A stretch of 24,357 nucleotides of DNA. It comes from an uncultured Collinsella sp. (GTDB taxonomy: Bacteria; Actinomycetota; Coriobacteriia; Coriobacteriales; Coriobacteriaceae). A program made the translations under genes and the position numbers. Below, piece after piece: positions 7,627 through 14,968 of the stretch (positions are counted from its first letter, which is position 1; each line of letters starts with the position of its first letter). Under the pieces are notes generated by a model that did no database searches, was not told where the DNA came from, and was given only the letters and a program-made list of their open reading frames with translations. Where the stretch lies: contig CAAENY010000117.1 in NCBI GenBank assembly GCA_900757465.1, positions 1-24,357 of the forward strand, written 5' to 3'.

Positions 7627-8583
7627 CTACACCGTCCTGATGCGCGGGTTGATGAGCAGGTAGAGCATGTCAACCACGATGTTGATGATGATGAAGGCAA
7701 GAGCAACGACGATAACGACGCCCTGAACCAGGTTCGCCTCGTTGCCCTGAACGCCCTGCAGAATCGCGGTGCCCATGCCGGGGAGGTTGAAGATAACCTC
7801 GATGACGACGGCGCCGCCCATGAGGTAACCGATCTTAAGACCGAGGGTGGTGACCGGGGTGATCAGCGCATTGCGAAGAACGTTGATGCCGACGACGACC
7901 TTCTCGGGAACGCCGGCGCCGCGAGCCATACGGACATAATCCTTGTCGAGCTCCTCGACCATGGCGGTACGCACGATACGAGTCATCTGGCCCGTCAGCG
8001 GAAATGCCAAGGCGATAGCGGGCATGATCATACGTCCCAGATAGCCAACCGGATTCGTGGTGAAGTGAGGCAGAGCACCCGATGCCGGGAGCACCTTAAG
8101 GTAGGAAGAGAACAGCAGAATCAACAGAACGGCAAGCCAGAACGACGGGGTTGCCAAGCCGGCGATGGAAAAGACGCGGATCACTTGGTCCGGCCATTTG
8201 TCGCGATACAGTGCCGCGATGACGCCGAGCAAAAACGAAACGACCGCACCGATGGCAAGACCGATGAAGGTCAGCTGCATCGTGACGGGCAGGGCCGTGG
8301 AGATGCGCTTGGCAACGGAGTTGCGAGCAGCACCATAGGTGCCCATGTCGCCATGGATCAAATCGCCCATATAGCGCACGTAGCGCACGGGCCAGGGGTC
8401 GTCCAGACCATACTTCTCATGGTACTCGGCAACCGCCTCGGGCGAGGCACCGTCACCCAACGCCGTGTAGGCGGGGTCGGTCTTGGAGAACGACATAAGG
8501 AAGAACACCAGGACGGTGACGCCCAATGCCATGATCGGCAGCGCCACAAGACGCCTTCCAATCAAACGTAGCAAGTTGTTCAC
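7627..8583 (-). CDS. ABC transporter permease (OppB type), probable sialate importer
   Basis: A 318-residue inner-membrane permease of the peptide/nickel family, partner of the membrane half of the downstream fusion protein. It opens with 'LLRLIGRRLVALPIMALGVTVLVFFLM', the family's first span, followed by a family-typical extracytoplasmic segment ('YHEKYGLDDPWPVRYVRYM', about 57-75). Several spans follow, with the EAA loop 'MARGAGVPEKVVVGINVLRN' (about 219-238). It ends with 'DMLYLLINPRIRTV', the standard OppB C-terminus. GTG at 8583 is chosen because AAGGGGAGA lies just upstream and OppB proteins start at this point; an in-frame ATG at 8616 lacks a site. It is 157 bases after the binding-protein gene, a gap that holds hairpins, and 3 bases before the fusion gene. 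Confidence 0.92.
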   Translation of the reverse strand: MNNLLRLIGRRLVALPIMALGVTVLVFFLMSFSKTDPAYTALGDGASPEAVAEYHEKYGLDDPWPVRYVRYMGDLIHGDMGTYGAARNSVAKRISTALPVTMQLTFIGLAIGAVVSFLLGVIAALYRDKWPDQVIRVFSIAGLATPSFWLAVLLILLFSSYLKVLPASGALPHFTTNPVGYLGRMIMPAIALAFPLTGQMTRIVRTAMVEELDKDYVRMARGAGVPEKVVVGINVLRNALITPVTTLGLKIGYLMGGAVVIEVIFNLPGMGTAILQGVQGNEANLVQGVVIVVALAFIIINIVVDMLYLLINPRIRTV

Positions 8584-8623
8584 GTTCTCTCCCCTTTCTT
8601 TTGTCGGTAGGACCAACTGGTAT

Positions 8624-8641
8624 ATGAGTACGGATACTCAT
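8624..8641 (-). other. Small perfect hairpin before the permease gene
   Basis: ATGAGTA/TACTCAT, a 7-bp perfect inverted repeat with a 4-base loop (8631-8634). It lies 40 bases upstream of the permease start on the minus strand and directly after the larger hairpin at 8645-8678. No T-run follows. It could be part of a composite RNA element or a protein-binding dyad. Confidence 0.5.
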
Positions 8642-8644
8642 TAC

Positions 8645-8678
8645 AAGACCCGAGCGACATCGTTGCCGCCCGGGTCTT
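8645..8678 (-). terminator. Intercistronic hairpin downstream of the binding-protein gene
   Basis: Arms 8645-8659 and 8664-8678 form a 15-bp stem around a 4-base loop. The two positions that mismatch on the plus strand (A.C) become G.U wobbles on the minus strand, so the fully paired form is the minus-strand RNA. The stem is flanked by AAAG...CTTT-type ends, but only a short T-run (TCTTG) closes it. A partial terminator or 3' stabiliser at this place is the usual way to make more binding protein than membrane components. Confidence 0.6.
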
Positions 8679-8740
8679 TGTTTCAACTATGAGGATACGG
8701 TCCCAACGGCCGACATCCTGCATACAGACTCAAGCGAGTC

Positions 8741-10351
8741 TTACGCCTTGACGGTCGCGACGCCCCTGAAGGACATGCTCGTCGTGCCGATGCCCTTGAA
8801 GCCATCGAGGGCCTCGCCGTTGGGCGCAGTGGACGGATCGTCCCAGGAAGCGGAGACGGTCTTGACGTGGACAACGGGGTACAGAACGGCGTTGTCGGCG
8901 ATGATGTCGAAGCACTCGTTCCACTTCTTCTGCTGCTCGTCGCCCTCGGCGGCAAGAGCCTCGTCCATGAGACCGTGGAGCTTCTGCCACTCAGCGGACT
9001 CCTTCCACGGGCAACGGGTCTGCATCCAGACGTTGTCGCCGTACCACCAGTTGAGCAGCAGGTCGGGGTCGGCGCCGAAGCAGGAAGGATCGCCAGGGGC
9101 AAGGAGGATATCGTAGGCCTCGCCGCCGTCGATGGCAGCGTAGGTGGCCGGCGAGGTATCGGTCTGGATGGTCACATCGAAGCCGAGAGCGTCGAGGTCG
9201 TTCTTGACCTGGGCGGCCATGCCCTTAATCTGCTCGTTGTCGGTGGTGCGCAGGGTGATGGCACCCGGGGTGATGCCGGACTCCTCAATGAGCTTCTTAG
9301 CCTTCTTGGCGTCGGTCTTGTACACCGTGGAAGCCTCATGATAGTTGGTGAAGCTCTTGGGCAGGTAGCAGCTGGCAGCGGTGGCAAGGCCGGCGAAGGT
9401 GTTGCTGACCATCTTCTCGGTGTCGAGCGCATACATAACAGCCTGACGGACCTTGACGTCGTTCCAAGGCTCCTTGGCGACGTTGAACATGATGAAGCGG
9501 GTGCCGAAACCCTGAACGTTATCGATCTTGCAGCCGGCGCTCTCGAGCTGGTCGACGGCGTCAGCGGTAACGAGCTCCATAACGAGCGTGGAGCCCTCCT
9601 GCTGAGCGGTAACGCGAGCGGTGGGGTCGGTCAGGATGCTGTACTGGATCTTCTTATCCTCGGCAGCATACTCACCGTTGTACTCGGGGTTGGGAACCAG
9701 GGTGATCTCGGTATCGGAGATTGAGTCGTACATCCAGGGACCGGAGCCGATCGGCTGCTTGGCGCGATCCTCCTCGGTCTGGGTGGCCGGGGTAACGCGG
9801 ATGATGGCAAGACGATCCTTGAGCAGGGAGAAGTTGGGGACCTTGGTCTTGACCGTCACGGTGCTGGCGTCCTTAGCCTCGATGGACTCGAAGGGCTGGA
9901 AGAACGGAGCGTAGGTAGCGGAAGCGGCGCAAGCGGTGTAGGAAGCGACGACGTCGTCAGCAGTGACCTCAGTACCATCGGAGAACTTGGCGCCCTTGCG
10001 GATGGTGACCTCGAAAGTGGTGTCGTCCACAGACTTGGGATCGTCGGTGGCGAGCTCGTTGAAGGTGCTGTAGTCGTGGTAATCGATGCCGTAAAGGCCC
10101 TCGACGACATGCCAGTTAGCGCCCAGGCCAACAGCGGAGCCGGTGCTGGCGGGGTCGAAGCTGGACGGAGCGTAAGCGGAACCAGCGGTAATCACGCCGC
10201 CGCCACGGTTAGCGGAATCGGTGGAGCTGGCAGCGGAGCCAGAATCGGAGCTGCCACCGCAGCCGGTGAGACCAAGGCCGGCGACAGCAGCGACGCTGCC
10301 AGTGAGGCCGAGGAACGAACGCCTGGACATACCCTTGTTGATGATGGCCAT
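8741..10351 (-). CDS. Extracytoplasmic solute-binding lipoprotein (SBP_bac_5 family), probable sialate receptor
   Basis: A 536-residue substrate-binding lipoprotein that delivers ligand to the downstream permeases. The N-terminus carries a twin-arginine motif SRRSFLG (9-15), a hydrophobic stretch, and the lipobox LTGC with Cys31, followed by a Gly/Ser linker. It is therefore predicted to be Tat-exported and lipid-anchored at the outer face of the membrane. The mature part has DppA/OppA-family landmarks such as 'TFEVTIRKGAKFSDGTEVTADDV', 'IGSGPWMYDS' and 'VRQAVMYALD'. The ATG at 10351 has AGGAGA eight bases upstream; an internal ATG seven codons on also fits Tat signals. It is the first gene of the transporter run, behind an operator-like palindrome. 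Fold family is certain; the sialic-acid ligand is inferred from the nan neighbourhood. Confidence 0.9.
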   Translation of the reverse strand: MAIINKGMSRRSFLGLTGSVAAVAGLGLTGCGGSSDSGSAASSTDSANRGGGVITAGSAYAPSSFDPASTGSAVGLGANWHVVEGLYGIDYHDYSTFNELATDDPKSVDDTTFEVTIRKGAKFSDGTEVTADDVVASYTACAASATYAPFFQPFESIEAKDASTVTVKTKVPNFSLLKDRLAIIRVTPATQTEEDRAKQPIGSGPWMYDSISDTEITLVPNPEYNGEYAAEDKKIQYSILTDPTARVTAQQEGSTLVMELVTADAVDQLESAGCKIDNVQGFGTRFIMFNVAKEPWNDVKVRQAVMYALDTEKMVSNTFAGLATAASCYLPKSFTNYHEASTVYKTDAKKAKKLIEESGITPGAITLRTTDNEQIKGMAAQVKNDLDALGFDVTIQTDTSPATYAAIDGGEAYDILLAPGDPSCFGADPDLLLNWWYGDNVWMQTRCPWKESAEWQKLHGLMDEALAAEGDEQQKKWNECFDIIADNAVLYPVVHVKTVSASWDDPSTAPNGEALDGFKGIGTTSMSFRGVATVKA

Positions 10352-10487
10352 GTCTTCTCCTATCAATAGAGAATCTTACCCGGGAGCACCTAGACTTGCC
10401 CCCGCGCAACTTGCGGACGATATATACCTTACCTACCGACAAACCCAACTTGGGTGCCGCGCTCGGCGACCGATACATACATACGCT

Positions 10488-10510
10488 TGAACGGTATTTA
10501 CTACCGTTCA
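10488..10510. promoter_or_regulatory. Operator-like palindrome TGAACGGTA-N5-TACCGTTCA
   Basis: A perfect 9-bp-arm inverted repeat with a 5-base spacer, 137 bases upstream of the binding-protein start codon. The predicted -10 hexamer (10498-10503) lies within it, so a bound protein would block initiation. The size and symmetry suit a dimeric GntR, RpiR, TetR or LacI-type regulator. No regulator gene is in the window. It is the best candidate for the nan-locus control site. Confidence 0.65.
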
Positions 10511-10526
10511 CCGAATTCATTGACAA
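10498..10526 (-). promoter_or_regulatory. Candidate promoter of the transporter/nan run
   Basis: On the minus strand, TTGTCA (10521-10526) is followed after 17 bases by TAGTAA (10498-10503). The -35 matches consensus at 5 of 6; the -10 is weak. Predicted transcription begins near 10491, giving a leader of about 140 bases. A second weak candidate, TATATA around 10420-10427, lies closer to the gene. Confidence 0.4.
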
Positions 10527-10699
10527 ACGATTCGACAGACAGTATGTATCGACGAGGTGAGATATCAGTCTTCGTCAACCCGCAGGATAGCAGGGTTATC
10601 GCTTGGGTTAGTCAAACGTTTTAGCGTTAATAAAACCCGAAACCAGCAGGCAATCGCAGTGAAATAAAAGGTTGAAATTCACCCAATCATATATATCAG

Positions 10700-12661
10700 T
10701 TATTTAGGGTTGTTTAGTTTTTCAGATCCACTTGTGGAGGCCTTGTCTCGCTCTTCATTCCAGGCAGCAAGAGCCTCATGGACCGATCTTGCGACATCGG
10801 CAGGAACGCCTCGAACTTCTGCGATCTCTTTCTCGCTTGCCGCGCGCAAACGCTTCATCGAGCCAAAATGGCGCATAATGGCACGTTTTCTGGTGGGTCC
10901 CACGCCCGGAACGTCGTCAAGCACCGAAACCGTCATAGCCTTATCGCGCAACTCGCGATGGAACGTAATCGCAAATCGGTGGGATTCATCGCGAACCTGC
11001 TTGATCAGATAAAGCGAAGCGGAGCCGGTCGGCAGCACGACGGGGGTCTCGTCCCACGGCACGAAAACTTCCTCATCGGCCTTTGCCAAGCCACAAACTG
11101 GTATATCGAGGCCAAGCGCCTCAAGTTGCTTAATTGCAGCGGTCAATTGCGGCTTGCCGCCATCGACAACGAGCAAATCGGGGCGCGAGCCAAAGCGCTC
11201 GTCCGCCATGCGCTCGGGAGCATAGCGACGTCCCAGAACCTCGGACATCGATACGAAGTCGTTCGCCTCGTCCAATTCGGCCTGAATTTTAAAGCGACGA
11301 TACTGGCCCTTGTCGGCACGGCCGTTGGTAAATACCACCATCGAAGCGACGGTAAAGGTGCCGTGCAACGTCGAGATATCGAAGCACTCGATGCGCAACG
11401 GCGGCGCAGGCAGCGCCAGCGCGCTTTCGAGCTCCAGGAGCGCCTGATTGGTGCGATCGTCAGCATACCCCGTGCGCATCATGTAGCGCATGAGGGCATG
11501 GCGCGCATTTTTGGAAGCCATATCGAGCAGGCGGTGCTTTTCGCCGCGCTGCGGCCTATGGAGATGGCAAGAGCGTTCGCGCTTGCCCGCAAGCCACTCC
11601 CCCAACGCTTCGGCATCCTCAAGCTCGACAGAGAGATTGATCTCGGCTGGAATATCAGCCGTCTCGTCGTAATAGCGCTTAAGAAAGCCCGATTGAAGCT
11701 CTTCCTCGTCGACATCCAGGCCTTTATCGAGGATGAACTCACAAGTTCGAACCGTTCGGCCCTCGCGAACGACAAAGACACAGGCGGCAGAGATAGTCTC
11801 TTCGCGATAGAAGCCGATGACGTCGATATCGACGCTCGATGGAAAAACGACCTGTTGGCGATCGTCCAGGCCCCTAATGACTTCCAGGCGACGCTTGACG
11901 CGCGCCGCACGCTCAAAATCGAGCGTCTCGGCTGCCTCCGTCATCTCGGACGTAAGCTCGTCAACGACATCCTTGCGATGGCCCGACAAGAAACGTTCGA
12001 CACGTTTGACGTTCTTGGCATAGTCGGCAGGGGAAATCGCGCCGACGCATGCGCCCGGCCCGCGCCCGACATGGTAGTCAAAGCAGGGACGCCCGTTTTG
12101 CGCGCAAATCATATTGACGATGTCTTCTTCGCCCTTATGAGATTCGACGATGCGGCGGCAGCGGCGCCATTCCGCACAGGATGCCGAGCAAATAGGAATA
12201 ACCTTGCGTAGCGTATCGATGGTCTCACGCGCCGCACGGCTATCGGTATAGGGGCCAAAATAGCGCGTTCCCGGTTTATGACGCTCTCGCGTGTATTTAA
12301 TAGCCGGAAACAAGTCGCTCTTGGTAATGGCGATAAAGGGATAGCTTTTATCGTCTTTGAGATCGACGTTAAAGTACGGATGGTACTGGCCAATCAGATT
12401 GCGCTCGAGCACCAATGCCTCGTGCTCGGTCTCCACCACGATATAGTCGAAGCTCGCCACCAGCTGCATCATGAGCGGGATCTTTTGACGCTCGTCCTGC
12501 AGCGTCACGTATTGACGCATACGGGCACGCAGGTTTTTTGCCTTGCCCACATAGATGACATCACCCTTGGCATCTTTCCAAAGGTAGCAGCCGGGTTGCG
12601 TGGGAACGCGCGAAACCTGCTCGGCAAGTGTTGGAATGTTGTCGTGACCTGCCACGCGCAC
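10700..12661 (-). CDS. uvrC: Excinuclease ABC subunit UvrC
   Basis: Makes both incisions around bulky lesions in nucleotide excision repair. The 653 residues hold the GIY-YIG nuclease at the start ('GCYLW' 24-28, 'VIYVGKAKNLRAR' 35-47), a cysteine-rich segment (158-205), a UVR motif that contacts UvrB ('EAAETLDFERAARVKRRLE'), the RNase-H-like nuclease ('IECFDISTLHG', 'LLVVDGGKPQL') and a C-terminal tandem HhH ('LDDVPGVGPTRKRAIMRHFG'). The Cys region departs from the usual pattern: the third Cys of 'RPC...GRC..PC' is Gly201, and an insertion brings in Cys158, Cys162 and Cys168. GTG at 12661 abuts the murJ stop; GTG at 12655 is equally possible. It is the last gene of the uvrA-ybaK-murJ-uvrC run, coupled to murJ. 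Confidence 0.95.
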   Translation of the reverse strand: MRVAGHDNIPTLAEQVSRVPTQPGCYLWKDAKGDVIYVGKAKNLRARMRQYVTLQDERQKIPLMMQLVASFDYIVVETEHEALVLERNLIGQYHPYFNVDLKDDKSYPFIAITKSDLFPAIKYTRERHKPGTRYFGPYTDSRAARETIDTLRKVIPICSASCAEWRRCRRIVESHKGEEDIVNMICAQNGRPCFDYHVGRGPGACVGAISPADYAKNVKRVERFLSGHRKDVVDELTSEMTEAAETLDFERAARVKRRLEVIRGLDDRQQVVFPSSVDIDVIGFYREETISAACVFVVREGRTVRTCEFILDKGLDVDEEELQSGFLKRYYDETADIPAEINLSVELEDAEALGEWLAGKRERSCHLHRPQRGEKHRLLDMASKNARHALMRYMMRTGYADDRTNQALLELESALALPAPPLRIECFDISTLHGTFTVASMVVFTNGRADKGQYRRFKIQAELDEANDFVSMSEVLGRRYAPERMADERFGSRPDLLVVDGGKPQLTAAIKQLEALGLDIPVCGLAKADEEVFVPWDETPVVLPTGSASLYLIKQVRDESHRFAITFHRELRDKAMTVSVLDDVPGVGPTRKRAIMRHFGSMKRLRAASEKEIAEVRGVPADVARSVHEALAAWNEERDKASTSGSEKLNNPK

Positions 12662-14965
12662 CTACTTGCGACGAAGCAGCGCCGAGACCTCGGGCATCTT
12701 AAAGACGAAGGCAAGACCAAAAGTTACAGCGAGCGAGACGACGCCTGCAACACAAACGTAGCCCAGGGTAATTAGGATCGAGCTGCCAAGCGCTCCGACA
12801 AAGCGCTCAAGTGCCCACATGACGCCGGCGCCCGCGGCAGCGCCCAAGCCACCGAACAGTAGGCCGAAGAAACCGCCATGCAGGATAGACTTGACCTGAA
12901 GGCCATGCAGACGACGGCGCAGCCACCACAGTGAGCATCCGACCAAGACCACGTAGTCAACGACGTACGAAAGCGCAATTGCCGGCATACCGTAGCCCAG
13001 CACCACGCCAAACAGCAGCACCGAACCGGCCTGGCCGATAGCGGAGTACAGGCAATAGCGGCTATAGGGTTTCATATCGAGCAGGGCCGAGAAGCTCTTC
13101 TGCATCAGCACGACCACGCCATAGAGCGGCAGGGAAAGTGCCAGATAGATAAGGAACTCCGACACCAGCGCCACACCGGATTCATCGAACTTGCCGGCGC
13201 AGTAGATCATGTTGAGCGGACGGGCGAAGACGATCAGATACATCGCAAACGGAATCAGGAAGAAGAGCATCTGGGCGACACCGCGCGAAATGCCCGTGCG
13301 GACGCTGTCGTAATCCTTCTCCTGCGCATCGTGAGAGAGTTCGGTATAGAGTGCCGTCGAAAGCGAGGCGGCAATCAGCGCATAGGGCAATGTGTACCAT
13401 AGGCGCGCATATGCGATGACGGAAGGGCCGGTCTCGGGCTGCACCACCAGCGCGGCGGCATTGGTAATGGAGGTCGAGACAAACATGCACACCGTGGCGA
13501 GCAGCGTCGGGATACCAAGCGCGATCGTCTGTCGCAGCGCGGGATCCTTAAAGTCGATATGGATATGAGGATGCACGCCATGCTTGCCAAGCGCGGGAAT
13601 CTGGCAGGCCATCTGGACAAAGACGCCGAGGGTCGTACCAGCTGCGATCAAGATAATACCGGCCTGCTCGCCAAATTGTGCAGACACGGGAGCAAAGCCC
13701 ATAAAGCTGGCGATGACGATGACATTGTTGAGAACCGGGGCAAACGTCGACCAGAAGTAGTCGCGGTGTGCGTTGAGAACGCCCGAGAACACCGAGCCCA
13801 AGCCATAAAACAGAATTTGAATAGCAAAGAAGCGGAACATGAACGCAGCGGTATCCATGCTGCCGCCATCGCCCGAAAGGAACGACTGCGTCCAAATAAA
13901 GCCGGGAGCAAACACGGTGCCCAGCAGCGAGATACCGCCCAGCAGCAGAAGCAGAATACCAAGCAGGTTGCCGACATACTCGTTCGATGCCTCGCGACCC
14001 TGCTCGCGCCTCACACCCATATACACCGGCAAAAACGCCGTAACGAGCATGCCGCCCATCACGAGCTCGTAGAGCATGTTGGGCAGGTTGTTGGCAACCT
14101 GATAGGAGGACGAGAGCAGCGACATACCGATGGCGGCCGCCATGGCCCACGTGCGGATAAACCCGGTGACACGCGACACGATGGTCAGCACGGTCATAAG
14201 GCCAGCAGAACGACCAACCGTGGAGTAGTCCGACGAACCCATATCGTCTACGTCGTCCTGAGAGTCCTCATAAACCTCATCTTGTGGCGGCAAATCGTCC
14301 ACGACGGCAAAGGAGCCGGTCATCGCAAAGGGATCGTCAACCAAAACGGCGTCATCAGCAGGTGCGGCGTCATCGCTGTTCGGCATGTTGTTACCGGATA
14401 CGGCATCATCATCGAATATGGCATGGTCGCCAAACACCGTGTCAACTTCATTGGCGGCGACGGTTCGGGCAGAAAACGACAGAGGGTCCCAGTCGTCATC
14501 ACCGTCGATGGCCACGCCCTCGACGGGATCGGTCGAACCAAGCGGCGACCATTCGTCATCCGAAAGAAGCGGTTCGCCATCATCATGAGCCGTGGGCTTG
14601 GCGGAACGAGCGGCAGGAGCGCTCTGCGGTGTGCTCTTTCCCTGGGCTGCCATCAAAAACACCGCCGTCTCATCGGGACGCGGCGCACGAGGAGCCTCGG
14701 AGGCGATCGGCATCACGCTGGCGCTCGATTGAGCGGCGGCCAAAAAGACAGCCGTCTCATCGGGACGAGCCGAAGAAAGAGCCGTACGGGGAAGTGCCGT
14801 GCCGGCACCGGCGGCACGCAAGTACACGGCCGTCTCGCCCGGGTCAGCGGCAGCGGACCAGGCGTTTCGAATCTCGTTATCGAACGAAGCGGCCTCGGGC
14901 GCGGGCGTCTGAGGAGCCGACCCTTTTGCAAAGTGAGCTCCGCGCTTTGATTCTTCCTGCGGCAT
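12662..14965 (-). CDS. murJ: Lipid II flippase MurJ (MviN) with long acidic N-terminal extension
   Basis: Flips lipid II across the cytoplasmic membrane for peptidoglycan synthesis. Of 767 residues, the conserved MOP-superfamily core starts near 250 ('STVGRSAGLMTVLTIVSRVTG') and contains the multiple membrane spans of MurJ. The first 250 residues are predicted cytosolic, rich in Asp, Ala and Ser. They hold three copies of a motif: GETAVYLRAA (43-52), DETAVFLAAA (69-78) and DETAVFLMAA (98-107), with Thr45, Thr71 and Thr100. Two of the copies share 17 identical bases. Two weaker repeats, 'DDEWSPL' and 'DDDWDPL', follow. The ATG at 14965 has GAGAGGA upstream and lies 3 bases after the ybaK-like stop; the uvrC start follows the murJ stop directly. 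The extension may be a phospho-regulated docking tail; see findings. Confidence 0.92.
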   Translation of the reverse strand: MPQEESKRGAHFAKGSAPQTPAPEAASFDNEIRNAWSAAADPGETAVYLRAAGAGTALPRTALSSARPDETAVFLAAAQSSASVMPIASEAPRAPRPDETAVFLMAAQGKSTPQSAPAARSAKPTAHDDGEPLLSDDEWSPLGSTDPVEGVAIDGDDDWDPLSFSARTVAANEVDTVFGDHAIFDDDAVSGNNMPNSDDAAPADDAVLVDDPFAMTGSFAVVDDLPPQDEVYEDSQDDVDDMGSSDYSTVGRSAGLMTVLTIVSRVTGFIRTWAMAAAIGMSLLSSSYQVANNLPNMLYELVMGGMLVTAFLPVYMGVRREQGREASNEYVGNLLGILLLLLGGISLLGTVFAPGFIWTQSFLSGDGGSMDTAAFMFRFFAIQILFYGLGSVFSGVLNAHRDYFWSTFAPVLNNVIVIASFMGFAPVSAQFGEQAGIILIAAGTTLGVFVQMACQIPALGKHGVHPHIHIDFKDPALRQTIALGIPTLLATVCMFVSTSITNAAALVVQPETGPSVIAYARLWYTLPYALIAASLSTALYTELSHDAQEKDYDSVRTGISRGVAQMLFFLIPFAMYLIVFARPLNMIYCAGKFDESGVALVSEFLIYLALSLPLYGVVVLMQKSFSALLDMKPYSRYCLYSAIGQAGSVLLFGVVLGYGMPAIALSYVVDYVVLVGCSLWWLRRRLHGLQVKSILHGGFFGLLFGGLGAAAGAGVMWALERFVGALGSSILITLGYVCVAGVVSLAVTFGLAFVFKMPEVSALLRRK

Positions 14966-14968
14966 CGC

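Larger units (their letters stand above)
10471..10551. repeat. Outer 10-bp inverted repeat enclosing the promoter
   Basis: CGATACATAC at 10471-10480 and GTATGTATCG at 10542-10551 are exact reverse complements, 61 bases apart. They enclose both the operator-like palindrome and the candidate -35/-10. The centre (10511) differs from that of the inner palindrome (10499), so this is not one simple hairpin. It could be a pair of sites bound by a looping regulator, or chance. Confidence 0.45.
10352..10699. other. 348-base regulatory gap between uvrC and the binding-protein gene
   Basis: No convincing gene. The half nearest the binding-protein gene holds a candidate promoter, a perfect 9-bp-arm palindrome, an outer 10-bp inverted repeat and two short odd-centred palindromes, CGCAACTTGCG (10405-10415) and ACCCAACTTGGGT (10443-10455), which share an AACTTG centre. 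The half nearest uvrC is AT-richer. It contains AAACGTTT (10614-10621), the core of many LacI-family operators, and two GGGTTA copies, but no clear terminator hairpin for uvrC. Confidence 0.6.

Noticed and set aside
4558..8571. A 1337-codon open frame on the plus strand, antisense to the transporter genes, with Gly/Asp/Leu/Val-rich low-complexity translation.
   Set aside because: It mirrors the real minus-strand coding region: high-GC codon bias removes stops from the antisense frame. It has no recognisable domain, crosses several genes and lacks a ribosome-binding site. The same applies to long antisense frames at 1838-2881, 10778-12211, 13559-14950 and 16749-18254.
10420..10440. GGTA repeats on the minus strand reminiscent of the GGTATA repeats bound by E. 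coli NanR.
   Set aside because: Only short GGTA units are present, without the regular GGTATA spacing; the AT-rich stretch could simply be a weak -10. Not enough to call a NanR site.
10614..10621. AAACGTTT as a LacI-family operator between uvrC and the transporter genes.
   Set aside because: Only 8 bp symmetric, far from the candidate promoter, and expected by chance in an AT-richer gap; mentioned under the gap but not called.
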